64,000 bases of DNA from Clitopilus passeckerianus (taxonomy: Eukaryota > Basidiomycota > Agaricomycetes > Agaricales > Entolomataceae), in the NCBI GenBank assembly GCA_944990035.1, contig CALYLX010000076.1, forward strand, positions 1 through 64,000, read 5' to 3'. The stretch's first letter is position 1. Each line of letters starts with the position of its first letter. Shown piece by piece: positions 23,472-34,348 of this stretch. The notes under the pieces are model-generated. The model worked only from the letters and a program-made list of their open reading frames with translations, made no database searches and was not told the DNA's origin. Made by a program: the position numbers and the translations under genes.

Positions 23472-24627
23472 TTAGTACCAGGTCTCAAAGCAGGCAAGCC
23501 TATGCGGCTGTGACGCATGTTTCCAATGCTGCTTCTGATGGGAGTCTGAGCACTGCATATTTCAATGTCAGCACCAACCTCATTCACGTCGGAAAGGGGT
23601 GAAAAACTCACATAGAGCACAGCTTGACACCTATTTCGGGACGAATTTTAGTCCTGTTTTGAATAACGATAAAAACTCAGATCGACCTAGCGCATTCTTT
23701 GAGGGATTGCTTCACCGTGCATTCAGGAGAGAACAGGCATTCTTGCTGAAGGATTTTTGTGAGTCGTGTATCAATTGATTCAAACTCTGAGCGGGGACCA
23801 GAAGAGAAGCAATCAAACATGTGGAAAACCTGAGGTCTTCGTCTGGTCCTGACCTGATCCACCAGATAACGATTCGATCTCTCAATGATTTTCGAAGCTT
23901 GGGCGAGAGGACGTCTTTCCGATTCTTGTGAACCGGAGCATTGATGAGTAGTTCGAAAAGCATTCGTACGAAGAATGACGCTTTTGCTCGATAGTTAACT
24001 GATGGTTTCGGGGGGTTCTCAAACCAGTGGGTCCATTCAGGTCCTACGGCGACGAGACGCTCGGCGAGAACTGGTATGAGAACTTCGTTGTTGAGAGCGA
24101 TGGGGTTGTTAGACTTCAGATACTTGGCAATGTAATATGTGCCTGTTAGCTTTCCAAGCATTCGAGTGTATGCGTTGTCCATAAGCAGATCCTTTTGCAG
24201 GTACTCCGGAATTTTTGGAAGAGGTGACGAAAGGTTTACAACCCGGTCGACGAGTTGAGGGAGGTATAGGGCAGCAAATTCGGCATCCCGGACCTGTCTT
24301 TGGTGGGCAGGCATGAGCTTTTCGTTGTTTTCAAGCTAAATATCTTCAGTCACTAGTTCACAACGCAATAGATAGGAAATGACTTTACTCACCCGGCTTA
24401 ACACAATCTCACACCTTTGACACTCGTCTGGAATCACATTGGTAAAACCTGGATCATCAACGAGACCTAAAGGTTGTTTTCCTCAGAATTACATCCAACA
24501 ATTTCCATAACCTATTTAGTTTACCGAGGAGACAAGCAAATGAGTTGGTCGAAGTCATCAGCTTGCCTGGGAACGCGTGGCCCACTTGGTAGGTCTCTCC
24601 TTCAAGTTTTAATTTGACAGGCCCCAT
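23472..24627 (-). pseudogene. MYND zinc-finger family, copy C (frameshifted at the finger)
   Basis: The N-terminal exon ends GKLMTSTNSFACLLG, like copy B. The core is open and very similar: FAALYLPQLVDRVVNLSS, LLMDNAYTRMLGKLTGTYY, KYLKSNNPIALNNEVL and RLVAVGPEWTHWFENPP. The frame is lost at about 23745, right at the start of the MYND finger: NACSLLNAR-stop in one frame, SPECTVKQSLKECAR one base over. The final exon CSDSHQKQHWKHASQPHRLACFETWY is still present and ends at 23472. One missing base would explain the break. The gene is head-to-head with the S9 peptidase gene at 24885, with about 260 bp between the starts. Confidence 0.72.
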
Positions 24628-24884
24628 CCGTGATACATAGGCCAAAGGCAAGAGCTTGGCAATGGAAGATTCAGATACTTCTGGTATATTTGCCGTTTGA
24701 GTGGAAATAGAGGATGGTGGTCCTGCGGAACGTCTACCACTCGGCGTCCGAGAAATGGTCACGCAAAGACCAGCCCTAAACGGAAAGTACACACGGCGAT
24801 TATATTCGGCTAATTCGGTCCGATAACAGATAGGTAACTTATACCCTGCCAGTGCTCAACTGGTACTAAGGTCCTGAGTATTGT

Positions 24885-27102
24885 ATGATGGCGACAAGGA
24901 CAGCACCCTATGGCACTTGGTCATCTCCAATTAGCGCAGAGTCTATAACAAAGGGTGTGCGTACGGCCAATATCTGTTGAAAGGTTTTTAGAATGGGTCA
25001 GCTCATGCTCTGTCAGAAAGTCCACTATCATCCAGGATATCCTCGTCGATCCGGTTACTTCGAAGGCCTATCATCTAGAGAGTAGACCCTCCGAAGCAGG
25101 ACGTATTGTGCTGGTAGATACCGTGGCCCGCAAAGATGCTATCGGGGAAGGATGGAACATCCGAACAGCCGTACAAGAATATGGCGGAGCAGCTGCAGTC
25201 ATTTACGATGGCACCGTGTTTTTCTCTAGCTTCAAGGATGGAAGAGTTTACAGACTCAATTTAAACGACAGCAAAGAGCCTGAACCCATCACACCAGGTC
25301 AGTCTAACAAGTTTGATCGTTTTACTCGACAAGTAAACTTGGTTCCTTAGAAAGCGAGGTTCTTCGTTATGCTGGCTTTGCTGTGCACCCGAATCGCCCC
25401 GATTTACTAGTTGCGGTCCAGGAAGATCACACCAACGATAATCCCCACGATGTTGTCAACACTCTCTGTGTTATACATGTCAACGATCGCAAGGTCATTT
25501 CGCTGGCTAAAGGGGGCAGATTTCTACGCTCAACCCAAGTTCGCTCCGGATGGGCGTCATATCGCTTGGCAGGAATGGAATCACCCGGACATGCCATGGG
25601 AGGGCTCCCTTATATACACAGGCGAATTCCACACAGATGGAAGTTCCACCGAGATACGAAACAAAGCCTTCGTCGGAGGACAGAAGGGGGACATCAGCTG
25701 TGCCTACCCTGCCTGGTCCACGGCTGACACCCTCGTTCACACCTCTGATGAGTCTGGCTATATCAACCCATGGAAGTATACAGCCGGAAAGGGGTCTCCA
25801 GCCCTGTCCAAACCAGCCGAGCGGGAGTTTGGCCAACCCATGTGGCAGCTCCACATGTTCCCCTACGCCTTCGTCGACGAGGCGGGCCGCTACGCTGTAT
25901 TTGTTACTTACTTTGACGGGCGCAACGCGCTGCAGCTCGTTGACCTCCAACAACCTTCGGAGGCGCAGACAATCGAGACGCCATACGTCGTCATCAGCCT
26001 GATTAGATCAGTCTCTCGCGAGAAGGGCGAGATCGTGTTCAAGGGAGAGAAGGTCGACGAAGAATCGACGATCGTCAAGTTAAGGGTATCCAACCTAGGC
26101 AGAGGCAGCCCCACCACAGAATTCGAGGTGCTCAAACCTGCTTCTGGTCCCCCGATTTCCAGAGATTATATCTCTGTGCCCAAGCCTTTGACTCTGAAGG
26201 CCGAAAATGGTGATCCCATCCATGTCGTTTACTACCCTCCCACAAACCCAGAATATTCTGGCTCTAACATCCAGGGAGAGCTACCTCCATGCGTCGTCAG
26301 CGCCCATGGAGGGCCCACTTCCCTTAGCCAACAAGGTCTGTTGTGGAGTATCCGATACTTTACATCTCGCGGGTTCGCTTGGTGAGCAGTTCCCGATTTT
26401 CTTTATCGGTCTTCTATGGCTGAACGTGCCAATATTCCACAGGCTGGACGTGAATTACGGCGGCTCCTCAGGGTATGGAAGATCATACATCAACCGCCTC
26501 GTCGGTAAATGGGGCCTCGTAGACGTCTCCGACTGTGTCGAGGCTTCCAAGACCATTGCAGCCGCACCATACAACCTCGCCGACCCGAAACGTCTGGTTA
26601 TCCGCGGAGGATCCGCGGGCGGATATACCGTTCTGGCTGCACTTGCTTGTGCGCCTGATGTCAGCGTGTTCGCTGCCGGATGTTCACTCTATGGCATCAG
26701 CGATTTGAAGCCCCTAGAAGACCATACCCACAAGTTTGAGAGTCACTATCTGTTCAACCTCATTGGTGGAAGTTTTAAGGACGTTCCGGAGCTTTTCAAG
26801 GCTAGAAGTCCGGTATACCATGCGGATAGAATTGTCTCGCCTTTGCTCGTGCGTATTTTCTCGAATTATGGTGGCCGGATGTTTTGAATTGAGCTCGTAA
26901 ACAGATCCTTCAGGGAGAGATTGACCGTGTCGTGCCAAAGGAGCAGGCAGAATTGATTGTTGAGAAAGTGAAGGACAAAGGTGGTCTGATTGACTACGTG
27001 CTCTATGACGGTGAAGGTCACGGTTGGCGCCAGGAGAAGAATATCAGGAATGCTTTGGAGACGGAGCTGGCGTTTTATTCAAAGGTTTTGAGGCTCGAGT
27101 GA
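24885..27102 (+). CDS. S9-family serine peptidase (dipeptidyl/acylaminoacyl peptidase-like), frameshifted in this sequence
   Basis: This is a prolyl-oligopeptidase-clan hydrolase: an N-terminal beta-propeller followed by an alpha/beta-hydrolase domain, probably cytosolic because no signal peptide is seen. Exon 1 is 24885-24956 (MMATRTAPYGTWSSPISAES); later introns lie at about 24957-25035, 25298-25350, 26380-26442 and 26849-26904. Propeller features include AVQEYGGAA and WQEWNHPDMPW. The catalytic serine is in GGSAGG, the aspartate in GEIDRVVP and the histidine in GEGHGW. The gene ends VLRLE-stop at 27102. One extra G in a run of five (25512-25516) breaks the frame between VISLAKG and ADFYAQPKFAPDG. 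Removing it restores a continuous propeller, so the gene is likely functional and the base suspect. The exact peptidase specificity cannot be told from sequence. Confidence 0.88.
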
Positions 27103-27472
27103 AGTACCTGATGACGATTTGAATGGAATATCAATACATAAAGGTATCGTAGGCCAAATTCATTGCCAGATTCTGTACCGCAACATCAAGGCATAGGACA
27201 AAGCGAAAGGAAAAAAAATGAGTCTCCTGCTATGGCTGTTCTGGTAGAATTGAAGATGCTGGATCCTCGGGAGGACCCGATATCGATGTTACAGTTGTAG
27301 TTTCTACTGACACCTGCTAACTGCGTTAGATTTGCTTTGCGGTCCATTATGAGGTAGGCTTACTTCGATGTGACTGATATTTGGTCGAATAATGATATGA
27401 TCTTCACTTTCATGCTCTCCTTCTGCATCTGCATCCTCATCCTCATCCGCCCCATCCTGAGTGCCAATCCCA
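27103..27472. other. convergent intergenic region
   Basis: About 370 bp lie between two converging 3' ends (S9 peptidase and AT-hook gene). A short A-rich run near 27212 was seen and nothing else. Confidence 0.4.
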
Positions 27473-28544
27473 TCACCGAGACCTGCCCCCACTGTCTGAA
27501 CCAGGGCGGCCAGTTCGAGGGCTGAAGCTCATAAGTAATTGATTCCGGAATGTGGTAGGAATGGAAGAAGTACCCCTTGGTGTCGGCAAGCCATTTTCTG
27601 TAGGGAAAGTTAGAATAGAGAAAGACGCGCATATGGTCGTTACGCACCAGCTGTTTCGGGAATATTTGATTCTTCTGGCAGCATTTCATTTTCTGGGATG
27701 GATCAGACAACACGAAATAAAACGAGGTGTGAATGGCACTGACCTTTGTTTGACCCACCAAGGCTCGATTCTTCAACATCGTTCTCGACAGTAGGTAGTA
27801 TTTCGTCCTCCTCTCTACCCAAAGGTGGTATTTCCGGTGACAATTCTTTCGTCTTAGCAGCCCTAAACTTCCTGTCTGGGAGCAGGATGCCATCGAAGAC
27901 CTGTCGAGTCTTCACGTCTGTTTTATCATCACTAGGTTTGATCTTTTTCCTTGGCGAAGAACTTCGTTCGTTCAACTGAGGAGATAACGGCCGTTTCCTT
28001 GGCCGACCACGGGGTCGAGACGGCCCAGGCGCAGATGGAATCTCAGAAGTAGGTTGGCTTTTTCTAGGCCGACCACGACCACGTTTGATAACACTTGGAC
28101 CAGGTTCCGGGGCTAGCGCTGATACCAGCGAACTTTTGCGAGGTCGGCCACGTTTCCGGGGGCCTGCATCCGTGCTTTTCACTCGCTTGTTTTTGTAACG
28201 AGTGTCATAGTCTGAGATAACCGGTCTCTTTCGGGAGGACGAGCGGCCGCTCGACGACGGGGGTGGTGCAGAGATAGATTTTGTCGGAGAACGTGGGTCT
28301 GCCGTTGTCGTTGACGATGAATACTTCTCTAGTGCTCGTTCAACTGTAATTCAATACAGCAATTAGGAATTATCATTGGGGCTGAGGGGTGAATGCGCGA
28401 ACCTCCTTCTTCCTGGACGCATGTCAGAAACTCAATCATGGTGTCTCGTCGAAGCGCGCCTCTGCCGAATTTGTAACCCAGGTCTCGACACATTGCGCGT
28501 AACGTTTCGGCCTTGAAGACCTCCAAAGGGTATCCTGGTTCCAT
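27473..28544 (-). CDS. AT-hook DNA-binding protein (three AT-hooks)
   Basis: The start is taken at the ATG at 28544 (MEPGYPLEVFKAETLRAMC). An upstream ATG opens a 28-codon frame ending in TGA just before it, a possible uORF. The N-terminal ~45 residues form a small folded-looking unit (RAMCRDLGYKFGRGALRRDTMIEFL). A disordered basic region follows with three AT-hook cores: RKRGRPRKS, KRGRGRPRKS and RPRGRPRKR. Serine/proline-rich basic segments (SSPRKKIKP) may serve as nuclear localisation signals. Introns at about 28406-28347, 27764-27694 and 27638-27599 join in frame and the protein ends GGRSR-stop. AT-hooks bind the minor groove of AT-rich DNA, so a nuclear chromatin or regulatory role is likely. 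I cannot name the family from the N-terminal unit. Confidence 0.7.
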
Positions 28545-29298
28545 TACAGTCGTCGTCAGGTCGTCGTTTGACTTGAGGACCACAGTGTCACGAACGGCGT
28601 CAGGGTCGAATTGTCGACCTTGACAAGAGCTTGACGTAACATGTGATCTGCTCACGCTTGTTTAACAGCGACAACGAAGACTGCAACGACTCAGACAATG
28701 ACTACTGTTATTAACGGTGTGGTGACATACTGGAAGAACTCTAAGGGTGCCCAGCAATCTGTTAACGATTTCACACTTCCTGTTCGGCCCACTGGTTCAA
28801 TTTTGAAGATGCACAAAAACTAATTGTCTGCACACTAAAAGTTCATGTTACCCGAAAGCTTTATCTTCGCTCCGAGTCTCTGTCTATCAAGGTCCAGAAA
28901 TCGTAGACCAATATCCTCCTGTACCCATCCACAAAAACATCTGGTATGCCTTGTTCTGGAGTTATTGTATTTTTGGTATCCTAACTTCACTGTAGGTCCA
29001 GATTCGCACAATGGCTGTTGTCCTCACCTAAGAACAACAGCAAGGGTGACAGGTGTGGACCTCGTTGACAGGAACAGCCTAGCAATCACTTTTGAACAAC
29101 AGCAATTTCTCGAGAATAACTCGCTAATTCCGTCGATACGGGCCTTCACCTCGCCTCGAGGCTCGCTAGGGCCTTCAAGGGCGGTGGTTACACCCTGTCT
29201 GTCTTGATTCGTTTTGTTGCAGCGTCCACAACAATTGTGCAGAGCCTTGTCTGCATGTGTGGGCGCAGGCTCTCTAGAAATGGTACATATTCAGCCAG
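28545..29298. other. divergent intergenic region
   Basis: About 750 bp separate the starts of the AT-hook gene (-) and the coiled-coil gene (+). It probably contains both promoters and leaders. A 28-codon upstream frame for the AT-hook gene (near 28645-28560) is the only feature seen. Confidence 0.4.
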
Positions 29299-32200
29299 AT
29301 GATGGCCATCCAACTGCACAAACAACACGATACTTTACGACTTCAAACTTCTGCTGATTGCATTCGCGATATGTGGTTTCCTCCCGGGTTCGTACCCCAC
29401 TCTGATTCCTCGCACTACGATATTAACTATACTTTCAGCCTCAAGAAATTGTGGGCCAAGTCCTTCGGGCCTTCTCACGAGGCCGCAGTGAACCTCTCAA
29501 AGAGCTTCACCCAAGCAATAGTTGAGCAAGAACACCGGCAAGTGACTCTTTTCGTCCGGCTGAGGAACTTGCAGGACGATGCCACTGCTAATCTTGTCAC
29601 GGTCGGCCGACAGCGGTTGAACGAAGTTGACAAGAATTGCGATGCTCTCTTATCTGAAGCTAAGGATAAGCTTACGGCTAAGCAGCGCGAACGTGATGTT
29701 GAAGGGCAACCACTGTTGAAGAAGATTGAGAAGGAGGCGTACGAAGTGGAGAAGCGATGTGTGAAGCAGTTTGAGGCAGCTCAAACTCGATGGAGAGTGG
29801 CGGAAGAGCAGTCTAGGAAGGGGTTAGAGGAACAGCTGGCGAAGCAGTCGGAGTTGAGGACTCGCAACTTTCAGGGGTTTGTCCAAGAGGAATACGACGT
29901 TTGGAAGGCAGGTGCGGCCGATTTGGAGGAATACTCTGAGGAGATTCAGGAAATGCAAGACAGTAGTCACAGGGCTACTCGTGCGCTGAACTCGCTCAGC
30001 CCAAGCACCGACCCATATGTGAGTTTCATTCAATCTACTTCTCGGAATGTTGACTCACTACGCATCGCGGATAAAGCCTATCGAGCAATATGCCCAGCCT
30101 CGGAAACGCACAGCTAGTGGCCAAGCGTTCCGCGGACCGTACGAGGCTTCTCTGATGCCTTCTAGGGTCAGGGCCCATGACTGGAGGAAGGTATGCCGTG
30201 GCTTGCATATCAAATGATCACGATCTAATCTCGAGTCTCAGCCCGACAGAATGCAATCTCTGGATGGGGTCATTTCCAGTCTTGCTACGCAAGGGCCATC
30301 ACGCCCACAACGAAACTTATCCTACCAGTCTTTCGAGACCAATCCATCGAACGAGGGTATTACCGCGTCTCCACTGGTCCAGGAGCCCTACGCAATGGAC
30401 GAACCCAACCTATCGTCACCCCCTCCGTCACCCATCCCTGAGGCAGTGCTGCAAGAACGCCGAATAGGCAAACGACGAGACCCGAATCCTACGTCTTCTA
30501 TTCATCGTTCAGATACGAGTGGGTCTGCTTCCACGGGCCTGCTACCCACCATGCTGCCCGTCCCACCCGAAGAAGTCGATGTGGCTGCGCAGAAACGGGA
30601 GTTTGAGCAAATTCAGCGGAACAACAAACGTCGAGGGGTCGTATTCACTGACGCTATGATTCACGAGTTTAACTGCGTGGCAGAACATCCTAACGCTGGT
30701 CCATCTGGAGCATTGCCCCTTTCTTCCCCGGCTCACTCAGAGCAACACTCGGCCAGCCTTTTGTCCACTTCCAACCAGGTCTCTCCAGCATTGACTGATT
30801 CCCGAGCGCCCACCCCTAACGCAATGGGCGGCTCAGTCAACCTGCAGCCACAACGGCAGTCGACTGCCATAACCTATTTCTCGACGACAAGTAGGACGAC
30901 TAGTAGCTTCGAGAATGACCCCGCCTTTGAATGGGCGACCGCCGAGAGCATACTGGCTGCAGGAGCACAGCAGGTTAGAAGCGCAGTGCCCCCTACGACT
31001 ATTGTTGAGGACGATGAAGATGACTCCACCCTGCGCTCCCCGATTGCCCAAGCCATCCAAGTAACCCAGCGAGCGGAGACTCAGGATTCCGGTATGAGCC
31101 TCGACATGTTGTCTACTGAAGCCCAACGCTACTTGTGGGAGGAAGCCAAGACTTCTGCCGCTCTTCCGGGTACGGCCAGTAGTTCAGCTGGCAGACCCGG
31201 GCTCCACGAAAGCCAGTGCGTTACCGGCGGGTCGCCAGAACGACTTCCTGCTCCATCACCTAGTGAGCTGTCCACGGTGCCAACTCCAGCCGATGACGAA
31301 ACCCCTCGGTCTGTCGTACCGCAGATCCTTGCCCCAAGAACCACTATCTGCGACTCTCCAGTCGCTCAAGCCACGACCAGTCCCGCCGCCCCTGTTACGG
31401 CTATATCTCCTACCTCAGATGCTTCTGAGCTTGCAAAAAGCCCAGCCGCCTCGGTTCCCACCAGCGCTATACCAGACTCAGGTGCAGCGGACGGTGCCAG
31501 AACATCAGAAGCAGCAGCTGGTCCAAATCGCCCTCCTCTTGCCGAAGACCCTGTCATCCCTCCCCGCTTTAAGGTCCCGAAGTACAGTCATCAAGAAATA
31601 CCAAGCATCCTGGCTCCTTTCCTCTATTTCGTCTGGCATGACAAAAAATCCAACATGTCCTGCAATGGGGTACCGTGCTTCACTGTCGAGGATCTGATCA
31701 AAGCCGTCGAGCTGTTCTCCAAAGATGAGAAGAAGCATTGGTCAAAGCAGTTCCAAAACAGGGAAGCCCAACGAGAAGCGGCGCTTCAGGACATTATAAA
31801 GCCGGAGTCCTATCTGGCTTTCTGGAACCAACGATTTGCATCCATGGTATCTGTCTTGGGTGTGAACTTCCGCAGCAACGTCGATATTCTGAAGCAACGG
31901 GCAGGTCAAGTCGAAACTAGGTTGTCATCGAACATTCAACACTACGCAGACGGCAACGAAGGCGCGGAGAGAGAGCTGGATCACAAGCTGGAACAGGCTC
32001 TACTCCTAGAGAGAGAAGAGGCGAGCAGGACTAACAGTGGTGCTGCACGGCGTGTAGAGCGCTTGAAGAAAAAGCTTCTTGCCCAATTCCGGCTCGAGCG
32101 GGTGCATGTTCCGACAGCAGAAGACAGGCTCATGACGGATAGGACAGCTATCAATACGACTGAAAACGACGCGAATTCTGGCAAGCTACGACCCATGCAA

Positions 32201-32908
32201 GCCTTTGAAGATCTCCGAAAGAGGCTTAACCCCGACTTCAAGGAGGTCGCCGCTGCGGCATACCAAGAGGAAATATTCTCCGAGTCATACCTCGACGAGA
32301 ACGACCTGCCAGACGACTCCCTTGACTCAGGTCTGAGTATTTCCGCATCGCAACTCCCACCCCAGGCACCCCAACCCGCACCCCGACAATGGGTGTTGTG
32401 TGGTGATATGACGGTCCTGCAGTCATATCGACTACGTCGCAAGTTCAAGAAGTCCTTCGCCAAGTATCGGCAGTTCGAGGGAGATTTCTTGAAGGCGCAG
32501 AAACTCGTCTTTGAGTCTCAGCAGGAGAACCTCGCCGCTTTTCTCATGCAACAGAATTCGGCTAGGCGTGAAACCTATGAACGTCTAGTTCGTCAGTGGG
32601 CGGACGTCGTTAGGGAGGGAGAGTTGGATCAAGATAGGATATACAAGGAGGCGCTTCACGACATTGAGGAGAGTTTCATCGAGTTCAACACGCAGCTAGG
32701 GAAGGAATATCGGGCATTGGAGAAGGAGGGATTCACCGAATACTTAGAGAGGGACATGGCGCGCTCTCAGGCGTTTCTTCAGTCGATGGAAGCCATCCAA
32801 ACAAAGGACGAGGAATACCATCTCGAACGATTCAGACAGGGGGCCAAGTTCCAGGAGTGGGTTATGAAGCAGTTGGACGACTCTGTTGGATCAGTACAGG
32901 GACAGTGA
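29299..32908 (+). CDS. large coiled-coil protein of unknown function
   Basis: This is one gene of about 1150 residues in three exons. Exon 1 (from 29299, MMAIQLHKQHDTL) contains a long charged helical region (VEKRCVKQFEAAQTRWRVAE) and ends DPY at a GTGAGT donor near 30018. A short middle exon reads PIEQYAQPRKRTASGQ to HDWRK. The third exon, from about 30241, is open to 32908. It starts with a long disordered Ser/Pro/Ala-rich part, then a structured unit around 31570-31900 (FKVPKYSHQEIPSILAPFLY, PCFTVEDLIKAVELFSKDEKK, PESYLAFWNQRFASMV). Two further coiled-coil blocks follow, the last running nearly to the end. No enzymatic motif or membrane segment is visible. It is probably a scaffold or cytoskeleton-associated protein specific to basidiomycetes. 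I do not recognise the family. Confidence 0.72.
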
Positions 32909-33148
32909 TTATCCCGGGGACGGGATGAAGGAGAGGACTCAGAGACAGGCTGCACCATCTCATCATTGAACGATTTGAACGATTTTACGGACATTTCTTT
33001 ACGATTCTACGATATGTTACTAGTTTCAGGTCATAATGGTTTCTTTTACGATTTGTTGTTGCTCTGAACGTGTGACCAATGCCCATCACTTCAGTTGAGA
33101 TAAGCGCCTAGATTACCCTTTTCACTCTCACCTTCATTAAGCCTTAAA

Positions 33149-34275
33149 ATGCCGCGTCGACGGGGTCAACCATCCACTGACATGTCTGCTTTCCGTGAAA
33201 TTCTTCAAAAGTCGAAAAATGTGGTGGCAATCACTGGTGCTGGGCTGTCTGCAGCTTCAGGTGGATCCTCCGTCTTGACGTCACGGCACCTCAATCTGAC
33301 TGTAGCGAAACGTTGATAAGGAATATCCACATTTCGTAGTGCTGGGGGCTTATGGAGAAACTATGACGTTGTCTCTCTGGCTACTCCAGAAGCCTTTGAC
33401 GAGAACCCTTCTCTTGTTTGGCAGTTCTATCATTACCGCCGAGAAAAGTGAGTGAGCACCCGACCGTTCACAACTAGATTCTTATGATGATCATCTAGGG
33501 CCCTAGCCTCCCATCCAAATGCAGCTCATACTGCGCTATCCTTGTTCTCAATTTCAGAGATCAGAAAAGCTCTAGTGCACCCAGATGGCGCAACTTTCCA
33601 CCATATCACACAAAATGTTGACGGCCTAACAATCAGGTCCATGAAATCCGTGTATGCAGCGCACAATCTCCCCGAACCTTCCAAATCTACTCTAGACTCA
33701 GATGGTAGCCCTGTATTACTTGAAATGCACGGCCGACTCTTTGACGTTCTCTGTACGAAAGACAAGTGCGGCCATGTTGAATTCGATACGACTTCCCCAA
33801 TCTGCCCAACTTTAGGTGGCACGGAGCTCATCCTCTCACAGCCAGAAGAGGCAAATGAAGAGACGTCTACTGTCCCTGAAGCTCCAGAGATTGCAGTAAA
33901 AGATCTCCCGAAATGCAGCAAATGCAAGAGCCTTGCCCGACCTGGTGTCGTATGGTTTGGAGAAGTGCCACACGATATGGATATCATTGACAAGATTGTT
34001 GATAAGGCTGATCTGTGCCTTGTCATTGGAACAAGCTCTATTGCAAGTTCTCCACCTCTGTTGAAATATATCTGGACGCTGATGAGTTCCTTCTTCAGGT
34101 GTACCCAGCCGCAGGCTACGCCAGTGAAATTAAGGTTAATGGAGGAAAGGTTGCGGTATTCAATCTGGAGGCAAGTGCGGGAGATAGGGATGCAGACTTC
34201 CTGTTCAGAGGGCCATGCGAAGAGACACTGGTTGAGGCATTGACGTTTGGCTCGCAAGTCGAAGCTCTCACGTAG
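33149..34275 (+). CDS. SIRT5-like NAD-dependent protein deacylase (sirtuin)
   Basis: A 319-residue sirtuin is encoded by exons 33149-33260, 33321-33447, 33499-34042 and 34099-34275. NAD-binding motifs are [25 protein letters not shown] and ITQNVDGL; the catalytic histidine is in LLEMHGRL. Zinc is bound by two CxxxxC/CxxC pairs (CTKDKCG and CSKCKS), with RPGVVWFGE and CLVIGTSS downstream. The motif [10 protein letters not shown] keeps the tyrosine and arginine that in human SIRT5 (Tyr102, Arg105) recognise succinyl, malonyl or glutaryl lysine, so acidic-acyl removal is the expected activity. The last intron (34043-34098) has a GC donor (GCAAGT) instead of GT. Its 3' end faces AUR1, with only 73 bp between the stop codons. 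Confidence 0.9.
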
Positions 34276-34348
34276 TAAAGGCAGGAATTATCTAAAATGT
34301 TGTATATTAGGGAGCTACGGTATCGAAAATGCCGAGAGTGAAGGGTAT

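Noticed and set aside
31981..32463. 160-codon minus-strand frame
   Set aside because: It is antisense to the coiled-coil exon; serine-rich reverse strands of charged helices often stay open by chance.
33526..34257. 243-codon minus-strand frame
   Set aside because: It is antisense to the sirtuin exon, whose motifs are unmistakable.
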